64,000 nucleotides of DNA from Ailanthus altissimus (GCA_946807835.1 OX327683.1:8871001-8935000); one strand, 5' to 3'. Positions 24,279 through 37,326 are shown, counted from the stretch's first letter. Made by a program: numbers and translations. Notes: generated by a model not told the origin, from the sequence alone.

Positions 24279-25709
24279 ATGATAATGATGGAATATGTAT
24301 TTGTTTTAAGGTATTATTATAGTTAACAAAGAAAGATGGTCATTAGGCTCAAAATAAGTGACTATGGATAAATATATATCGGTAGGCTCGAAAGGCTTAA
24401 ACGATCCAAACATGGCCTAAAATCGCTTCTTTAATCATGTATGTCCTAGGATTTCGCCTCAAGTAATAATCAAACAAGTTCTAGAATGTGTTTGAGACCT
24501 TTTGTGTTCTTGTTGGGCACAACTGTTTCTAGGTCAGCAACTCACTTAACAATCTAACTATGTGCTCAATGTGTTTCAAGTAATCACAAAAGATAAAACT
24601 TGCAATCAAAATCAAACATATGAACAAACATAGTATCTATTGATTTCAAAAAGTTATAGTTTCTGTACTTAGTTTTATCATTGACTAATAATCATCTTAA
24701 ACCCAAAATAGCACACAAAATAAAAAAAATACACCAAAATAATAATAACAACGACAACAATAACAATAACAATTAAAAACAAAAATATGCAGATAAACAA
24801 ATAAGACCATTTAAAAAAGTGGAAGTGTTTTTCTCCCCTAAACTTAATTCATGACATGTCTTCATGGCATTGATAAAACTAGAAAATTGAAACACTTCCC
24901 TGAATGATGTGCTAAGGCCTCACTCATGTCCTCCATAATGTCCGCATTATCCTCAAAATCATTATCATTAGTTTATGACAGAGTTTGATAAAGTAGCAAG
25001 AGTTGTTCATCATCTCATTGCATTTATTCTTCAATGTAATAGTCACTCTTCAACTAAATTCAAAACTCCAAACTTTTTTAAATCTCATCATGACAATAAT
25101 ATTAATCTCCCTCAAACAACTACAATGCATTGTAATTCATGTGTAAATAAATTCAAACATTTTCCAATTAATTTATAAATACAAGTCTCAACCAACAATT
25201 CACTATACAACACAATCCACTATTACTACTCCACAATATAGTTCAAACACTATTATGATAAGTATTTCATTAATAATTAAGTGTAAGGACACAAAATTCG
25301 TATCTTGAAAAATGAATTCATTAATCACAACTTTGGAGTGCCCTTTGAATTTTTGATGAAATCTTCAAAAAATAAAAAAACAAAATTTATTTTTTTTGGG
25401 TGAAAATTGGAGTTAATAAAAAAAATGGACATGTGTTTTTGGGTTATTTTATGATGAATTTAAATTGAGAATGTTAAATTTATGTGAAATAAAGAGTTAA
25501 GGTTGAGAGGGATTACGATTTTGAAATGGTAAAGAAATGCAGATGATAGGGTTAAAAGAGAAAAGAAGAAAAACAAATTAAAAATAATTGCGGGGAAAAA
25601 GAGAAAATGAAAAATAAAATGGGTCAAAAAAATATGAAAAACAATAAGGAAATTAAAAAAAAAACCTGCACGAGCCAGCGCCGTAGCACTGACATTTGGA
25701 AATTTCTTA

Positions 25710-25735
25710 GGCGTCAGCGCTGTTGCGCTGACGCC
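25710..25735. repeat. GC-rich perfect hairpin
   Basis: GGCGTCAGCGC and GCGCTGACGCC are perfect inverted 11-mers around a TGTT loop, in otherwise AT-rich DNA. The adjoining GCCAGCGCCGTAGCACTGAC (25675-25694) is a related but looser copy. Confidence 0.9.
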
Positions 25736-25751
25736 TGCAATGGGTGCTATT

Positions 25752-26414
25752 TTGCAAATATATGTTCCTATGACCTATAAAATTATATCTCCAAGCTATC
25801 GAAGGCTTTGATCGTTTATATAGATCTTGCAAACAGCTTAGGTGGATATTATTTATTAGATTCCATCTTGCAAATATATTTTTCTACGACCCATAAAATT
25901 ATATCTCCAAGCTATCGAGGGCTTTGATTGTTTATATGGATCTTACTCCATGATAACTCAAAAGATACAATGCATAAATGTAAGTTCATTACTTGCTTAG
26001 GATTAAGATTAATCAAGCTTACTAAAGCTTTTGTGAATTACGATCTACGACATTTAGTTAACCAGATCGAACTCACAGTGGTCCCGTTCAATGTAACTTA
26101 TATACTAATTTTTTTATTCGAAGTCCCTACTTCAATGACCAAGAAAAATCATTCGCTATAAGAAGTAGAAAAATTACAATATTACATAATGAAATGCTCT
26201 TTTTCATTAATGGTTGTGAACTAGATTTAATTTATAAAGAACTTGTAATCTATACCCTCTGTATTGGAATTATATGCCTAATACATAGATCACATACTTT
26301 ATAAATATAGGCTCATCAGTGTATGCTCAATTATATATATGAATAATCTTTATAATCTAATAAAATATTATTACACATGCTTTAAGGGCATAAAATAACA
26401 TAAAACGTCTAACA
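25752..26414 (-). repeat. 3' LTR of F2(-), proximal segment
   Basis: Contains the phrase GCAAATATAT...ACC(T/C)ATAAAATTATATCTCC twice (from about 25755 and 25866), so a further tandem duplication is present. It then follows the 5' LTR text to the end CGTCTAACA at 26414. On the - strand this is the LTR start TGTTAGAC. The adjacent 26415-26430 reads AATGAGAGAT on the - strand, the polypurine tract. Confidence 0.8.
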
Positions 26415-27900
26415 ATCTCTCATTTACGCTAAAGTATGTCGGACATCTGTCGAACCCTCATATCATATGTATGAGTTTTAAAACACTTTACTAGTAATGA
26501 TTTGGTGAATGGATCAGCTGGATTTGCTACTGATGCAATCTTGGATACCATAACTTCACCATTTTGCACAAGCTCCCGTACCAAATGGTATTTTCTCTCA
26601 ATGTGTTTTCCTTTCTTGTGGTATCTCGATTCCTTGGATTATGCTACAACTCTGCTATTATCACAATAAATAACAATGGACACCTTAGCACTAGGTACCA
26701 TTTCAAGTTCCATAAGGAACTTGTGGAGCCATACAACCTCTTTTACAGCTTCTGATGAAGCTACATATTCAGCTTCCATGGTAGAGTCTATGATGTATAA
26801 TTACTTTACACTCCTCCAACTTATAACCCCATCACCTAAAGTAAACACATATCTTGAGGTAGATCTCCGAACATCCTTATCTACTTGGAAATTTAAAACT
26901 ATATACCCAATAAGTATAAGATCTCTACTAGATTACATGAGTATATAATTTTTCATTCTCTAAAGGTACTTAAATATATGCTTTACTGTAGTCCATTGTA
27001 CATAGCATTGCATACATGAGACTTTCTACTGTTGATGCATAAGGAATTCCTCTCATGTGATCTATCTTTTTAGGAGTTTTGGGACACTGATTCTTGAATA
27101 GATCAATTCTATGTCTAAAAGAAAGTGATCATTTTTCGGATTCATGCATAGCAAACCTAACTAGAATTTTATTTATATATACAACTTGAGATAAAGTTAA
27201 CATCCTATTTTTATAATCTCACAATAGCTTAATTCCAAGGATGTAACTAGCTTCACCTAAGTCTTTTATATCAAATTGGTTAGATAACCAAATTTTAATT
27301 GATGATAATGCTCTTACATCATTTCCAATTAGTAGTATATCATCTACATACAGGACTAGAAAAATCACCAACCGTCTATTTATCTTCTTGTAAACACAAG
27401 GTTCATCAAGATTTTGATCAAAACTAAATGATTTGCTTACCTGATCAAATATGATGTTCCACGATCTGGATGCTTGTTTAAGCTCATAGATAGATTTTTA
27501 TAGTTTACAAACCATATGCTCTTGGCCTGTAGCTATAAAACCATCTGGTTGTATCATATGTATCATAAAGATATTTTCTTTAAGATTGCCATTAAAAAAG
27601 GCAGTCTTGACATCCATTTGTCAAATCTCATAATCAAGATTTGCTATAATGGATAAGAGATTTCTAATAGACTTAAGCATGGCTACTGGTGAAAAGGTCT
27701 CCTCATAATTGATACCTTATTTCTGAGTGTACCCTTTAGCAATAAGCCTAGCTTTGAAGGTTTCCACCTTATTTTTTACCTCTCTTTCTCTTGTAGACCC
27801 ATTTACACCTTATGAATTTTATCCCTTTAGGTTTCTTTATAAGTTCCCAGACTTTATTGGAATACATGGAATCCATTTCTGATTTCATAACTTTATACTA
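26415..27900 (-). pseudogene. Decayed reverse transcriptase and RNase H of F2(-)
   Basis: Reading the - strand from 27900: IWQMDVKTAFFNGNLKENIFM-like text near 27580-27620, then the RT motif LVLYVDDILLIGND at 27325-27365 with YVDD intact. It continues through QFDIKDLGEASYILGIKLL and SLMYAMLC (about 27000). RNase H remains occupy 26430-26850, including RKYHLVRELVQNGEV and ANPADPFTKSL (about 26490-26600). Several in-frame stops and frame changes make it inactive. Gene order matches copia. Retention of YVDD is not evidence of activity here. Confidence 0.85.
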
Positions 27901-27989
27901 ATAGTTTGCATCTTTGTCAATCATTGCTTCATTATAGCTAGCGAGATCTAGTTCATACTCATTAGAGACTCCTTAAAAGGACTCTCCAA

Positions 27990-29416
27990 TTAACTTGTAC
28001 CTAGTTGGACATTTAATCCAGTATGATGAAGTATCGGTGGTTGTTATTCTATAACTGGCTCTGGTTGGCTATTATGATATGGATTAAGAAATAACTCATT
28101 GACTCTATCAAGCACAATATTAGAGTTCCCAGATAACTCATCAAGAATTATCTTACTCCTAGGCTTGAAGTCTTTCATATAGTGTTCTTCAAAAAAGATT
28201 GCATTAGTGCTAACTAATATTTTCTTATCTTGAGACCTATAGAAAAGAATTCCTCTTGATCCTTTAGGATAGCTAACAAACAGAAAAACTTTTGATTTAG
28301 ACTTCAAATGGTCTCTCTTTCATTTTAGCACATGAGCTGGACAACCCCATATATGTATATGATGTAAACATAGTTTATGTTATATCCACATTTTTAGAGG
28401 TGTTTTAGGGACTGACTTAAATGAAATTAAGTTAAGAAGATACATGGCTATTTCTAAGGCATAACTTCAGAACAAGATGGGTAAAGTTAAATAACTCATC
28501 ATTAACCTCACAATTTCAAGAAGAGTTTTATTTCTTCTTTCTACTACACCATTTTGCTGGGGTAACCCTAACGCAGTCAACTGGGATAATATCCCATTAT
28601 CTAACAAATAGGTCTTGAACTCATTATAAAAGTATTCACTACCTTGATCAGATTGAAGTGCTTTTATATGTTATCCTAATTGTATTTCCACTTCCGCCTG
28701 AAACTCTTTGAATTTATCAAATGCCTCAGACTAGTGGCATATTAGGTACACATAACTGAATCTAAAATGATCATCAATGAAAGTGCTTAAATATTCATAA
28801 CCTCCTTTAGCTTGTGTGCTCATGGGCCCATACATGTCAGAGTGCACTAATTCTAATATTTCAATGGCTCTATTGCCTTTAGCATTAAATGGTCTTTTGG
28901 TCATTTTGCTTTCTATACACGATTCACAGACTAGTAGTGGTTCAATATCTAATGAACTCAAAGGTTTATCTTTGACTAGTCTTTAGATTCCATACATGTA
29001 TATGACATAAACTTAGTTTATATCCTATCCACATTTTCAGAGGTGTTTTAAGGACTAACTTAGATGAAATTAAGTTAAGAAGATACATAGTTGTTTCTAA
29101 GGCATAACCTTAGAACAAGATGGGTAAAGTTAAATAACTCATCATTAACCTCACAATTTCAAGAAGAGTTTTATTTCTTCTTTCTGTTACATCATTTTGC
29201 TGGGGTAACTTTGATGCAGTCAACTGGGATAATATCCTATTGTCTAACAAATAGGTCTTAAACTCACTATAGAGGTATTCATCACCTTGATTAGAATGAA
29301 GTGCTTTATATGTTTTCCTAATTGTCTTTCCATTTTGGCCTAAAACTCATTGAATTTATCAAACACCTCAGACTTGTGGCACATTAGGTATACATAACTG
29401 AATCTAGAATGATTAT
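27990..29416 (-). pseudogene. Decayed integrase of F2(-), partly duplicated
   Basis: 28044-28307 reads VFLFVSYPKGSRGILFYRS and later KIILDELSGNSNIV, the region after the integrase core. 28731-28961 reads LVCESCIESKMTKRPF, LVHSDMYGPM and FIDDHFRFSYVYL: the zinc-finger CxxC and the first catalytic Asp region. 28990-29416 is a second, stop-filled copy of 28340-28790. The zinc-binding and upstream part of the second copy continues at 40666 beyond the inserted F1(-) element. Confidence 0.85.
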
Positions 29417-29421
29417 CAATG
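28340..29421 (-). repeat. Tandem duplication of an integrase segment in F2(-)
   Basis: 28340-28981 recurs as 28990-29421 plus 40666-40860, the second copy being split by F1(-). The copies share long identical runs such as GGGTAAAGTTAAATAACTC. The duplicated unit is about 640 bp. F2(+) has one copy only. Confidence 0.85.
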
Positions 29422-31765
29422 TGTGAGTGATTTTAAACCTAGGGTGCATGCATGTGGGTTTGTGTCTATCATTCAAATATAGTATATGTATCTCATACAT
29501 ATATGTGCAAAGGATAAGCGGAATACAAATTTCATAATGATAAACACAAGTAAACATTACATATTATATCATAAATGTAAAATACTTCAGGATTGAGAAA
29601 TAATACCTTATCAAGCCTTTGGTATTTAGTCGAACCGAAGTACCCGCCTTTGAAGCAACCCGTTCACAATTCTAGTTCCTCAACATAGTAGGCTTAGGGA
29701 AGCTAGAATAGCAGCTTTTTCAGCAATTACCTTGTAATATAGGTGACAAAATTGAAGGAAAAAATGAAAGAATTGTGTTTTTGTGCTCTCAACACTTGAG
29801 AGAAATTTCTAACACTTGAGAGAAATTTCTAACACTTAGCAAAATTCACTTCTCTCTTTTCACTTAATCCTTTGCACAAATTTTTGATAATTAATTGAGC
29901 AATTAATTGTTCTTTTAATTTTTTATTATTTTCTATCATTTTCTCACATAATAGCATCCATTATGTTTGCCATTAGTGTTTTGTTTATTATTATCTTTCA
30001 TTTTCTCACATAATGACATCCATTATATTTGTCATTAGTTTTTGTTTATTATTATTTACAATAAATCAAATAAAAATAAAATAAAATAGAAAATCATTTA
30101 AATGAACTTAGCCTTAATCTAGGCCAAATGAGAAAACACTTTCTCATTATTAAGAAACATCTTAAGGCTTACCATTAACAAATGCCATCAATTTATACTA
30201 ATTTTATAATTTAATTAATATTAAACAAATGATTTATATTACACCATTGTAGAAACACATGCCAATTTAAATATATAAATAATGGTTTGATTTCAATTTA
30301 AATAATAATATCATATATTATTATTATTTTTTTATTCAATAAATATTTTAATGAATAAAATAATGATATTATTTGTCCAACAAATAAGGCCATTTTGGTA
30401 ATTTTCAAATGAAATAATAATTGGCCCATATGTGCCATGTGTCAACATCCCATTGGTCAACAACTAATTGTTAACTAATTGATGTACTTAACTCTTAAGT
30501 CTTGACATGTGCGCGATCGGAGGAAAACCAAAGTAAATGTTCAGTTTGCTGGAATTTTATGGATCGAACTATTTAATCAAGTACGCTGCCCCGGTGCACA
30601 ATGAGTACACTTCATATAGCGGGACTCCCTAGATCTATTCCTGATTTTTCAAACAGAACTATTCTGTGAGTCCAAGATCGATACCTTACGTACATGTCAC
30701 AGATATTACAAATCAGTGTAGTAGACCATACAAGTTGAGGTCATAGCGAATATGTATAATTTTTTCGTCAATCATATCCTAAAAGAGCAGGGATATAGAT
30801 TACTACTGTAAAATTCCTATGTGCTCATCCGTGAACTTATCTCCAGACATGTATCTTAATACACAATATATACAAACACGATTACAATATTGTTTAACCC
30901 TATAGGAAACTCTTTTTCTGGGTTTATTGCTTGTGGCCATAAGACTTTCTAAGATACAGTATCTGAGCATTCGAATATATTAACTCATCCATGTAAGCTG
31001 ACGAATTTCATATATGTACACACCGGACTCTATAAGCATCGGACCATACCCAGCGACAACCAGTGGTCATACCATGAAAGGTCTGTAACATGTGTGGAAC
31101 CAAGTATGATGGATCATTTATAAGCCTACTGTGGTACTTAGGTCAAAAGGCCGCATATACTACTCAATTCAAGAGGACCTTCCATTGATGGCTTCATGGG
31201 ATGTCTATTGGGGTCCTCATTGAGTCTGTTCAGTATCCAGTCCTCACTGAACACCTGTATTCTATACGAACATCCAATAAGCCCATAGTCAACTAAGAAC
31301 AACCATTTAGACCATCTAGGTATAGTATACACTGGTCTATGTAAAAGGATTCCACCGTCAGACCTACATTGGTGAATTAAGACCAGGAACATATAATTTG
31401 AGAATAGACTTGCATAATAACATTTCTTAGCCTCTATTGCAATTCTTGCAACTATGTTATTACTAATGTATTCTCAGGTTTTTGTACCATCACAGATAAG
31501 ATTCTAACACTTAGACTTCACTGATTAATATAACATGCTAACTCTTTAGCATTTATAATTTTCAGTGAGGCTAACTCTTGGCATTAATCTAAACTTCTTT
31601 AGACCAAATCTGAACTCCTTCAGATCATATAATATCTGTAGCGTCACAAACATTGAACCATTTAATAATAGTAATTAGCGATTTAACAAATAATGAACTA
31701 TATAAATATTACAAAATAGAATATTCATACAATAATGGGATGGCATGTGAGCACAAATTTCAACA
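29422..31765 (-). repeat. 3' LTR of F1(-)
   Basis: 2,344 bp, ending on the + strand ATTTCAACA before the polypurine tract. It matches 38338-40660 throughout with scattered differences and small indels. The open frame 31138-31392 (84 codons) lies in it; a shorter relative is at 40071-40289. Confidence 0.92.
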
Positions 31766-31781
31766 AACTTCCACTTGCTTT
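31766..31781 (-). other. Polypurine tract of F1(-)
   Basis: AAAGCAAGTGGAAGTT on the - strand, immediately before the 3' LTR. Confidence 0.85.
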
Positions 31782-31785
31782 AATG

Positions 31786-33514
31786 TTATTCATAGTGGTA
31801 TCTTATACCCATTGACTCCACGTGTTTCTCAAACAACTTTAGAGTTAAGGCTTTAGTCAATGGGTCCGCTATATTATTTACAGAGTTAACTTTACAAATT
31901 ATTACATATCCCATAGTCAAGATTTTTCTAAATATATGATATTTTCTCTTCACATGTTTAGATCTCTGGTGCCCTCTTGGCTCTTTTGCATGTGCAATAG
32001 CTCCACTGTTGTCGCAGAATAAAGAGATAGGATCCATTGAGATTGGGATAATCCCTAGCTCGGCGATAAACCTGCATATCTACACTACTTCCTTTGCTGC
32101 CTCAAAGGCTGCAACATATTTCGCTTCAGTTGTTGAATTAGCTGTGGATCCCTGTTTGGTGCTATTTCAACTCACTGCAGCACCGTTAAGGATAAATACA
32201 TATCCAGATAAATTTCTATCATTTAGATCAGACTGAAAGTCTGAATCTGTGTATCCCCTAACCTGTAAATCACTTTCTCCATAAATTAGAAACTTGTCCT
32301 TTGTACCCTTAAGGTATTTAAGGACATGTTTGACTGCTATCCAATGGCTGTCACTAGGATCAGATTGATACCGGCTAGTAATATTTATAGCAATGCTGAT
32401 GTTAGGTCTCGTGCACATTATAGCATACATCAGGCTGTCTACAGTTGATGTATCTGGCATCTTAGACATTCTAACTCTTTCATCTTCCGTCTGAGGAGAC
32501 ATTCTCCTTGAAAAATGAATGTCATATTTGAAAGATACATTAACTATCTTACAGTTAGTAAAATTGTACCTTTCAAAGACACTATCGATGTATGATGATT
32601 GAGAGAGTCCTATCAGCTTCCTAGCTCTATCTCTATAAAGCTTTATACCCAATATATAGGAAGGCTCTCCCAAGTCCTTCATGGAGAAGTTTTTATTCAG
32701 ATAACTCTTAACTGATTGTAACACACCAATATCATTCCCACTAATTAGTATGTCATCCACGTAGAGAATTAAGAAGAAAACCATGTTCTCACTGACCTTT
32801 TTATACACACATGGTTCCTCATCATTTTTTATGAAGTTAGATTGTTTGATTACCTCATCAAAATGAAGGTTCCAACTTCGAAAAGCCTGCTTAAGCCCAT
32901 AAATGGAATTCTTCAGTTTGCACACTAGACCTGTGGATTGGCTAGATGCAAAACCTTCAGGCTATTCCATGTATATCTCTTCCTCGAAATATCTATTCAA
33001 GGAATGCCACATTTACATCCATCTGCCATATCTCATAGTCATAATATGCAACAATAACCAATAAAATTCGTATTGACTTCAACATCACTACTGGTGTAAA
33101 GATTTTCTCATAATCGATCCCAAATCTTTGAGAATAACCTTTTGAAACTAGTCGGGCTTTGAAGGTCTCTACCTTCGCATTGGGCCCACGCTTGTAAATC
33201 TATTTACAATCGATGGAAACTATTACTTCTGGAAGCTAAACCAAGTCCCAGACTTGATTGTGATGAATTGAGTTAATTTTAGATTTCATGGCTTCTTGGC
33301 ACTTTCCCGAGTTGATGTCTAACATCGTATCCTTATTGGTTAAAGGATGTTTTCTTCCACTAAGAAAACATTCAATGCACCTTTAAGCGTCTGACTATAC
33401 CTAGTAGGTGGTCTGAACATCCTTTCAGACCTACGTGGAGGGTGTGTTAAAGGTATACTGCTCAATTAATTTTGAGGTTTCATCTTGGTTTCATGTTTGC
33501 TTTAATTGGCTTCA
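31786..33514 (-). pseudogene. Reverse transcriptase and RNase H of F1(-), nearly open
   Basis: 32167-32925 is an open stretch of 252 codons, the longest in the window. It reads CKLKNSIYGLKQAFRSWN, then FFLILYVDDILISGND with YVDD intact, SMKDLGEPSYILGIKLYRD, AIMCTRPNISIAINITSRYQ and the RNase H start GYTDSDFQSD. A TAG around 32084 separates it from 31786-32037, which reads LFCDNSGAIAHAKEPRGHQ and NNIADPLTKAL. Upstream, IWQMDVNVAFLE-stop near 33000-33040 lies in a disrupted frame. Stops and the LTR insertion at 33515 make it a pseudogene despite the long open part. Confidence 0.9.
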
Positions 33515-34913
33515 TGATAGGGCGTAATTGTATAAAATATTTTCTCCTCCTAAACTTGATGTTTGTTCAATTTATCCCAAAAATTTGGCTATCTATGCAT
33601 ATTAATATTGTTTTATAGGTTTAAGCACTATCGGAGCAAAAATATCAAAAACCAGATGCCAATGAAGCTATTTGAGATGAGAATCCGAGAAGGGACTAAA
33701 ATGCTCAACATGTAAACAGTGTCGTGAACAATACGAGTGAATAGTGAAATTACTATAGTGAATAAATAGTGTAGCACCGAGGCATTCGGTTTGAGTGCCA
33801 GGGCATTCGACGCCAGGGCATTGGTCGGGGCGTGCATTCCATAAGCTCCACACCGCAACATTGAATCCGAATGCTGCGGTGCTGGATTCTGGGTATTTTT
33901 CAAGGGCATTTTTGTCATATTTGTGTAACCCTAAACTTATATAAATGCCAATTATTGAGCTAAGAGAGTGGGGCAGTAGAGAGCACGAAAATTAACACTT
34001 CATTGGGGTCTTGGAAGCAAGAATCAACAACAAAAGGCAAGAATCAAGAGGAAGGAGAAGAAGTTTTGCATTTTGGAGGAAGACCATCACTATTGCATCA
34101 AGGAAATTTCTTCTTCTCTTCAATTTCGTATTTGTTGTTGATTCAGCATATATAATGATGTTGTTAGATGCTCTAAACTTATGTTTTTAATTATGAATTA
34201 AGTTTTATTGCTAGGATTACAATGCGAACTCATATGTAGCTTGGATTGATTATTTTCCTTTATTTGTTATATTGATATTGAATTGTTCAATTTGTTCTAT
34301 ACTTAATGCTTATAATTATATGATAATGTATTAGATTGATTAGGGAACCTTAATGAACTTGGAAAAGAGAATTTTGTGTTGGCCATGAATAAACTGATGT
34401 ATAATCATTGTGTAAAAGCATGAGTTCTATATGAGATAAGAATTTACTCATATAGCGTATGTGACCATTTAAAGAACTTAAACTTAATGAATCTTATTTT
34501 AATTTGATTATCATAGGAATATTGATGATTAATTGAATGAGATATACTTACTTGACCATCGGAAGAGGCTTGTGAGGATATTAGGGTTCTTGGTTAACAT
34601 TCATATTGATAATTATAAGGGAAGTAATTGGATTCAAGTGAAGTATTGAGGGATTATTGTAATCCTAGGCATTTGAGTATTTGTGCTATCACGTTTGCTC
34701 AATTCTTGTAATTATTATTATTTCTTGTTTAGTTAGTTTAGATATCAAAACTATTAAATTGTTAGTAGCTTAAATAAGAGTAGGAGGACACAATTTTAGT
34801 ACTTAGCAAGTAGTAATAACAATTTCTCGTGGGACCAACACTCTACTAATCATATATTACTTGTTGCGATAATGTATACTTACGTTAGTTTGTGTTATAG
34901 AAATTACATAACA
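33515..34913 (+). repeat. Solo LTR of a Ty3/gypsy-type element inside F1(-)
   Basis: Starts TGATAGGGCGTAATTG and ends AAATTACATAACA, with perfect CTTCA copies at 33510-33514 and 34914-34918. TATATAAAT at 33938-33946, followed by a purine-rich leader, indicates + orientation. The upstream part holds GC-rich modules (33775-33885). The 3' part carries GTGGGACCAACACTCTAC, seen in reverse at about 20970. I recall this type from Tat/Ogre LTRs but cannot prove the lineage. The 96-codon frame at 33628-33918 runs antisense and is not a gene. Confidence 0.85.
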
Positions 34914-34918
34914 CTTCA

Positions 34919-36250
34919 TCAAGCATAATCTTTCTACAATCTTCATGATCCATGAGAAACTTTTTCTCAAGAAACGTGGCATATCGAGAAACAAACATAT
35001 TTTGCTCCTCGAGATGATAGAATCGGTATCTCATTGAATTCTTGGGATAGCCAACGAATCGATACTTGGTTTATCATATTACGTGACTTTTACGTAAGCA
35101 GGACAGCCCAAAATCTTAAAATATTTAAGACTTGGTTTCTTTCCATTCAACATCTCATGTAGAGTGGTTGAAATAGCTTTAGATGAAACTCTATTCAATA
35201 TATGAGCAGCAGTTTCCAGAGCATAATCCCAAAGATATTCAGGTAGATCGGTGAAGCTTATCATTGATCAGACCATATCCAATAAATCTTGATTCCTCAT
35301 CTCCGACACAACATTGTGTTGCGGAGTACTTGGAGGATTATACTAACCTAGAATCCCAATCCCTTTTAAATAATCAGAGAATCCACTGCTCATGTACTCA
35401 CTAGCTTGATTTGATCAAAGGCATTTGACATACATCTCGGTTTATTTTTTTACCTCAAGTCTGAACTCTTTGAACCTTTCAAAGGTTTCTGACTTAAGTT
35501 TCATAAGAAACACATACCTGTATCATGACAAATCATCGATAAAGGTAACAAAATATCAAATCCACCAAATACAACGTGATTCATTGGACCGCATACATCA
35601 CTATGTATTAGTTCCAATAAATCAGTGGCATGATGTCCAACATCAGTAAATAGAGATTTAGTCATTTTTCCTTGAATACAAGATTCACAAACTAGGTAAG
35701 GTTTTATGGTTAAATCAAGTATCCGACCATCTTTAACCATACGGGTTAGGCGTCTCACACCTATATGACCCAATCTCATGTGCTACAATTCAGTATCATT
35801 TAAAGCTTGTGCACTATTACTAGTGCTACCCTGTACATTCATGATATTTTTCGTTGTATCCAAAATATAATGCCCATTAATTAACTGACACTCAGCTAAT
35901 AAAATATCAAACATATCACATATATATAAAGAACAGTTTTTAATATACATATGATACCCTTAACTATCAAGTACAGGAAGAGAGATAATCTGTCTGATTA
36001 TAGCATGCATAAAATAACAGTTATGAAGTATAACAGTTTTATTACAAGAGAGAATCAAATCATAATGTCCTACAGCTTCGACTTGTAAGAGATCACCATT
36101 TTTTACTCGAAGCTGTACCTCTCTTAACTGTAGTAATCTAACTTCTTTCAGACCCTACAACATATTACAGATGTGAGAAGAACTTATGGTATTTAATACC
36201 CAGCCAATACTAGCATCAAATGCTAAAGAAATGTCAATAATGGGAAAGAT
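34919..36250 (-). pseudogene. Decayed protease and integrase of F1(-)
   Basis: Protease near 36160-36210 reads GWVLNTISSSHICN: the Trp is kept but the catalytic Asp codon is AAT (Asn, 36191-36193). The integrase zinc-binding and core part at 35501-35779 reads MRLGHIGVRRLTRM, LVCESCIQGKMTK and LIHSDVCGPMNH. 35079-35264 reads FTDLPEYLWDYALETAAHIL. The region ends at the CTTCA copy before the solo LTR. Stops and a frame change near 35480-35530 break the core. Confidence 0.85.
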
Positions 36251-36274
36251 AATACCTGTGGGAGTCTTCTTCAT

Positions 36275-37094
36275 AATGGTAAAGTATTTGGGGCAGTTAC
36301 GTTTTTAGTGCCCATTATCACCACAATGAAAGCACTTGTCTTTTGCTTTCGGTTTCTCTAGTGGTTTGGATATTTGTCGCCGCTGAGGACCCATCTTAGG
36401 TGTGTGCCTCACCTTTCTTTTCTTCTTCCCTTTGGACTTCTAAGAAGCCTTCAGGGTCAAAGATGAAGCACCATGAATAAGGAGGGCTGAGCCACTTTTA
36501 TATATTCCTCATCCGTTGTCTTCAGCATATTGTGAAGATCAGCATAAGTAGGGGCCATTCCCTGCATATTGAAGTTCATGATGAATTGTGCAAATGACCC
36601 AGACAGCGATTGGAGAATCAAACTGTTCCCTAGGTTATTGCTCAAAGAGATGTCTATGGACTCAAGCCTCTCGATTAATCCTATCATCTTAAGAACATGA
36701 GGAATCACTGGACTACTCTTAGGGAGCTTTGCCTGAAACAGCGCTTTGGCAACCCTATAGTTCTCAATTTGGGGTCGGTCACCAAAGAGCTCTCTAAGAT
36801 GGAGCATAATGCTGTTGGCATTGTCCATACAGACATGCTCTATCTGTAGCTCAGTGGACATTGAGGCGAGGATGTATGATTTAACTTTTAAATCGTCATC
36901 CAACCATTTCTGATATGTCACATTTTCTTCCTCGGTGGCATAGAAACACCTCTGGGCATTTTTTGGTCAATAACATATCCCAGTCTTTCTAAATCCAGAA
37001 TAATTCTGAGATTCATGTACCAATTAGAGAAATTCTAGGCATTTTTGAGTTGGTATGCATTTAGTATACACACCAATGGATTTGAAGATGTCAT
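36275..37094 (-). pseudogene. gag of F1(-), partly open
   Basis: Starts at ATG 37094 as MTSSNPLVCILNAYQL, with an early stop. 36457-36921 is open for 154 codons and reads YQKWLDDDLKVKSYILASM and later FAQFIMNFNMQGMAPTYADL, the copia Gag core. The zinc knuckle near 36295-36345 reads CFHCGDNGH-stop-KRNC: the Trp position is TAA (36305-36307). F1(+) has TGA at the same residue. Confidence 0.88.
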
Positions 37095-37326
37095 TCTAGC
37101 TTACACAAGTCAAATAAAATAATATTATGAGATGTTAGGGGAAATTATTATTAAATCGCTAATAATACATTTTAAATCATTGATATAACATTTATACATT
37201 TTTTAATTTAAAATGCCCTCCCATTATTTTACATAATCCCTCTAATCTCTCAAAACGGAATAATAACAGTTTAAACTATTTTAAACTATACAGCGGGAAG
37301 TGAACCCCATTAGCATTTTACTCGGG

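Larger units (their letters stand above)
20896..25751 (-). mobile_element. Truncated Ty3/gypsy-type remnant inside the F2(-) 3' LTR
   Basis: 20896-21360 begins TGTTGTGTGATTTC and matches the reverse complement of the LTR end at 34913 down to about 34480, including the phrase GAGTGTCAATCCCACGAGG. Beyond about 21360 the match stops. 24284-25751 has the text CTCCCCTAAACTTAATTC, which resembles antisense sequence I associate with Ty3/gypsy Tat/Athila interiors, but I cannot identify a protein domain. The right border is uncertain; F2 LTR text is back by 25752. A solo LTR splits it at 21452-24278. Confidence 0.5.

Noticed and set aside
22852..24322. Small open frames inside the Tekay-like solo LTR
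   Set aside because: They lie in an LTR and have no counterpart that stays open in the inverted copy.
32167..32925. 252-codon open frame considered as a host-domesticated reverse transcriptase
   Set aside because: It lies in copia gene order between matching LTRs, is cut by stops and a solo LTR on either side, and shows no sign of a separate promoter.
33628..33918. Antisense open frames in the solo LTR
   Set aside because: They run against the inferred LTR transcript through the GC-rich module cluster and have no protein features.
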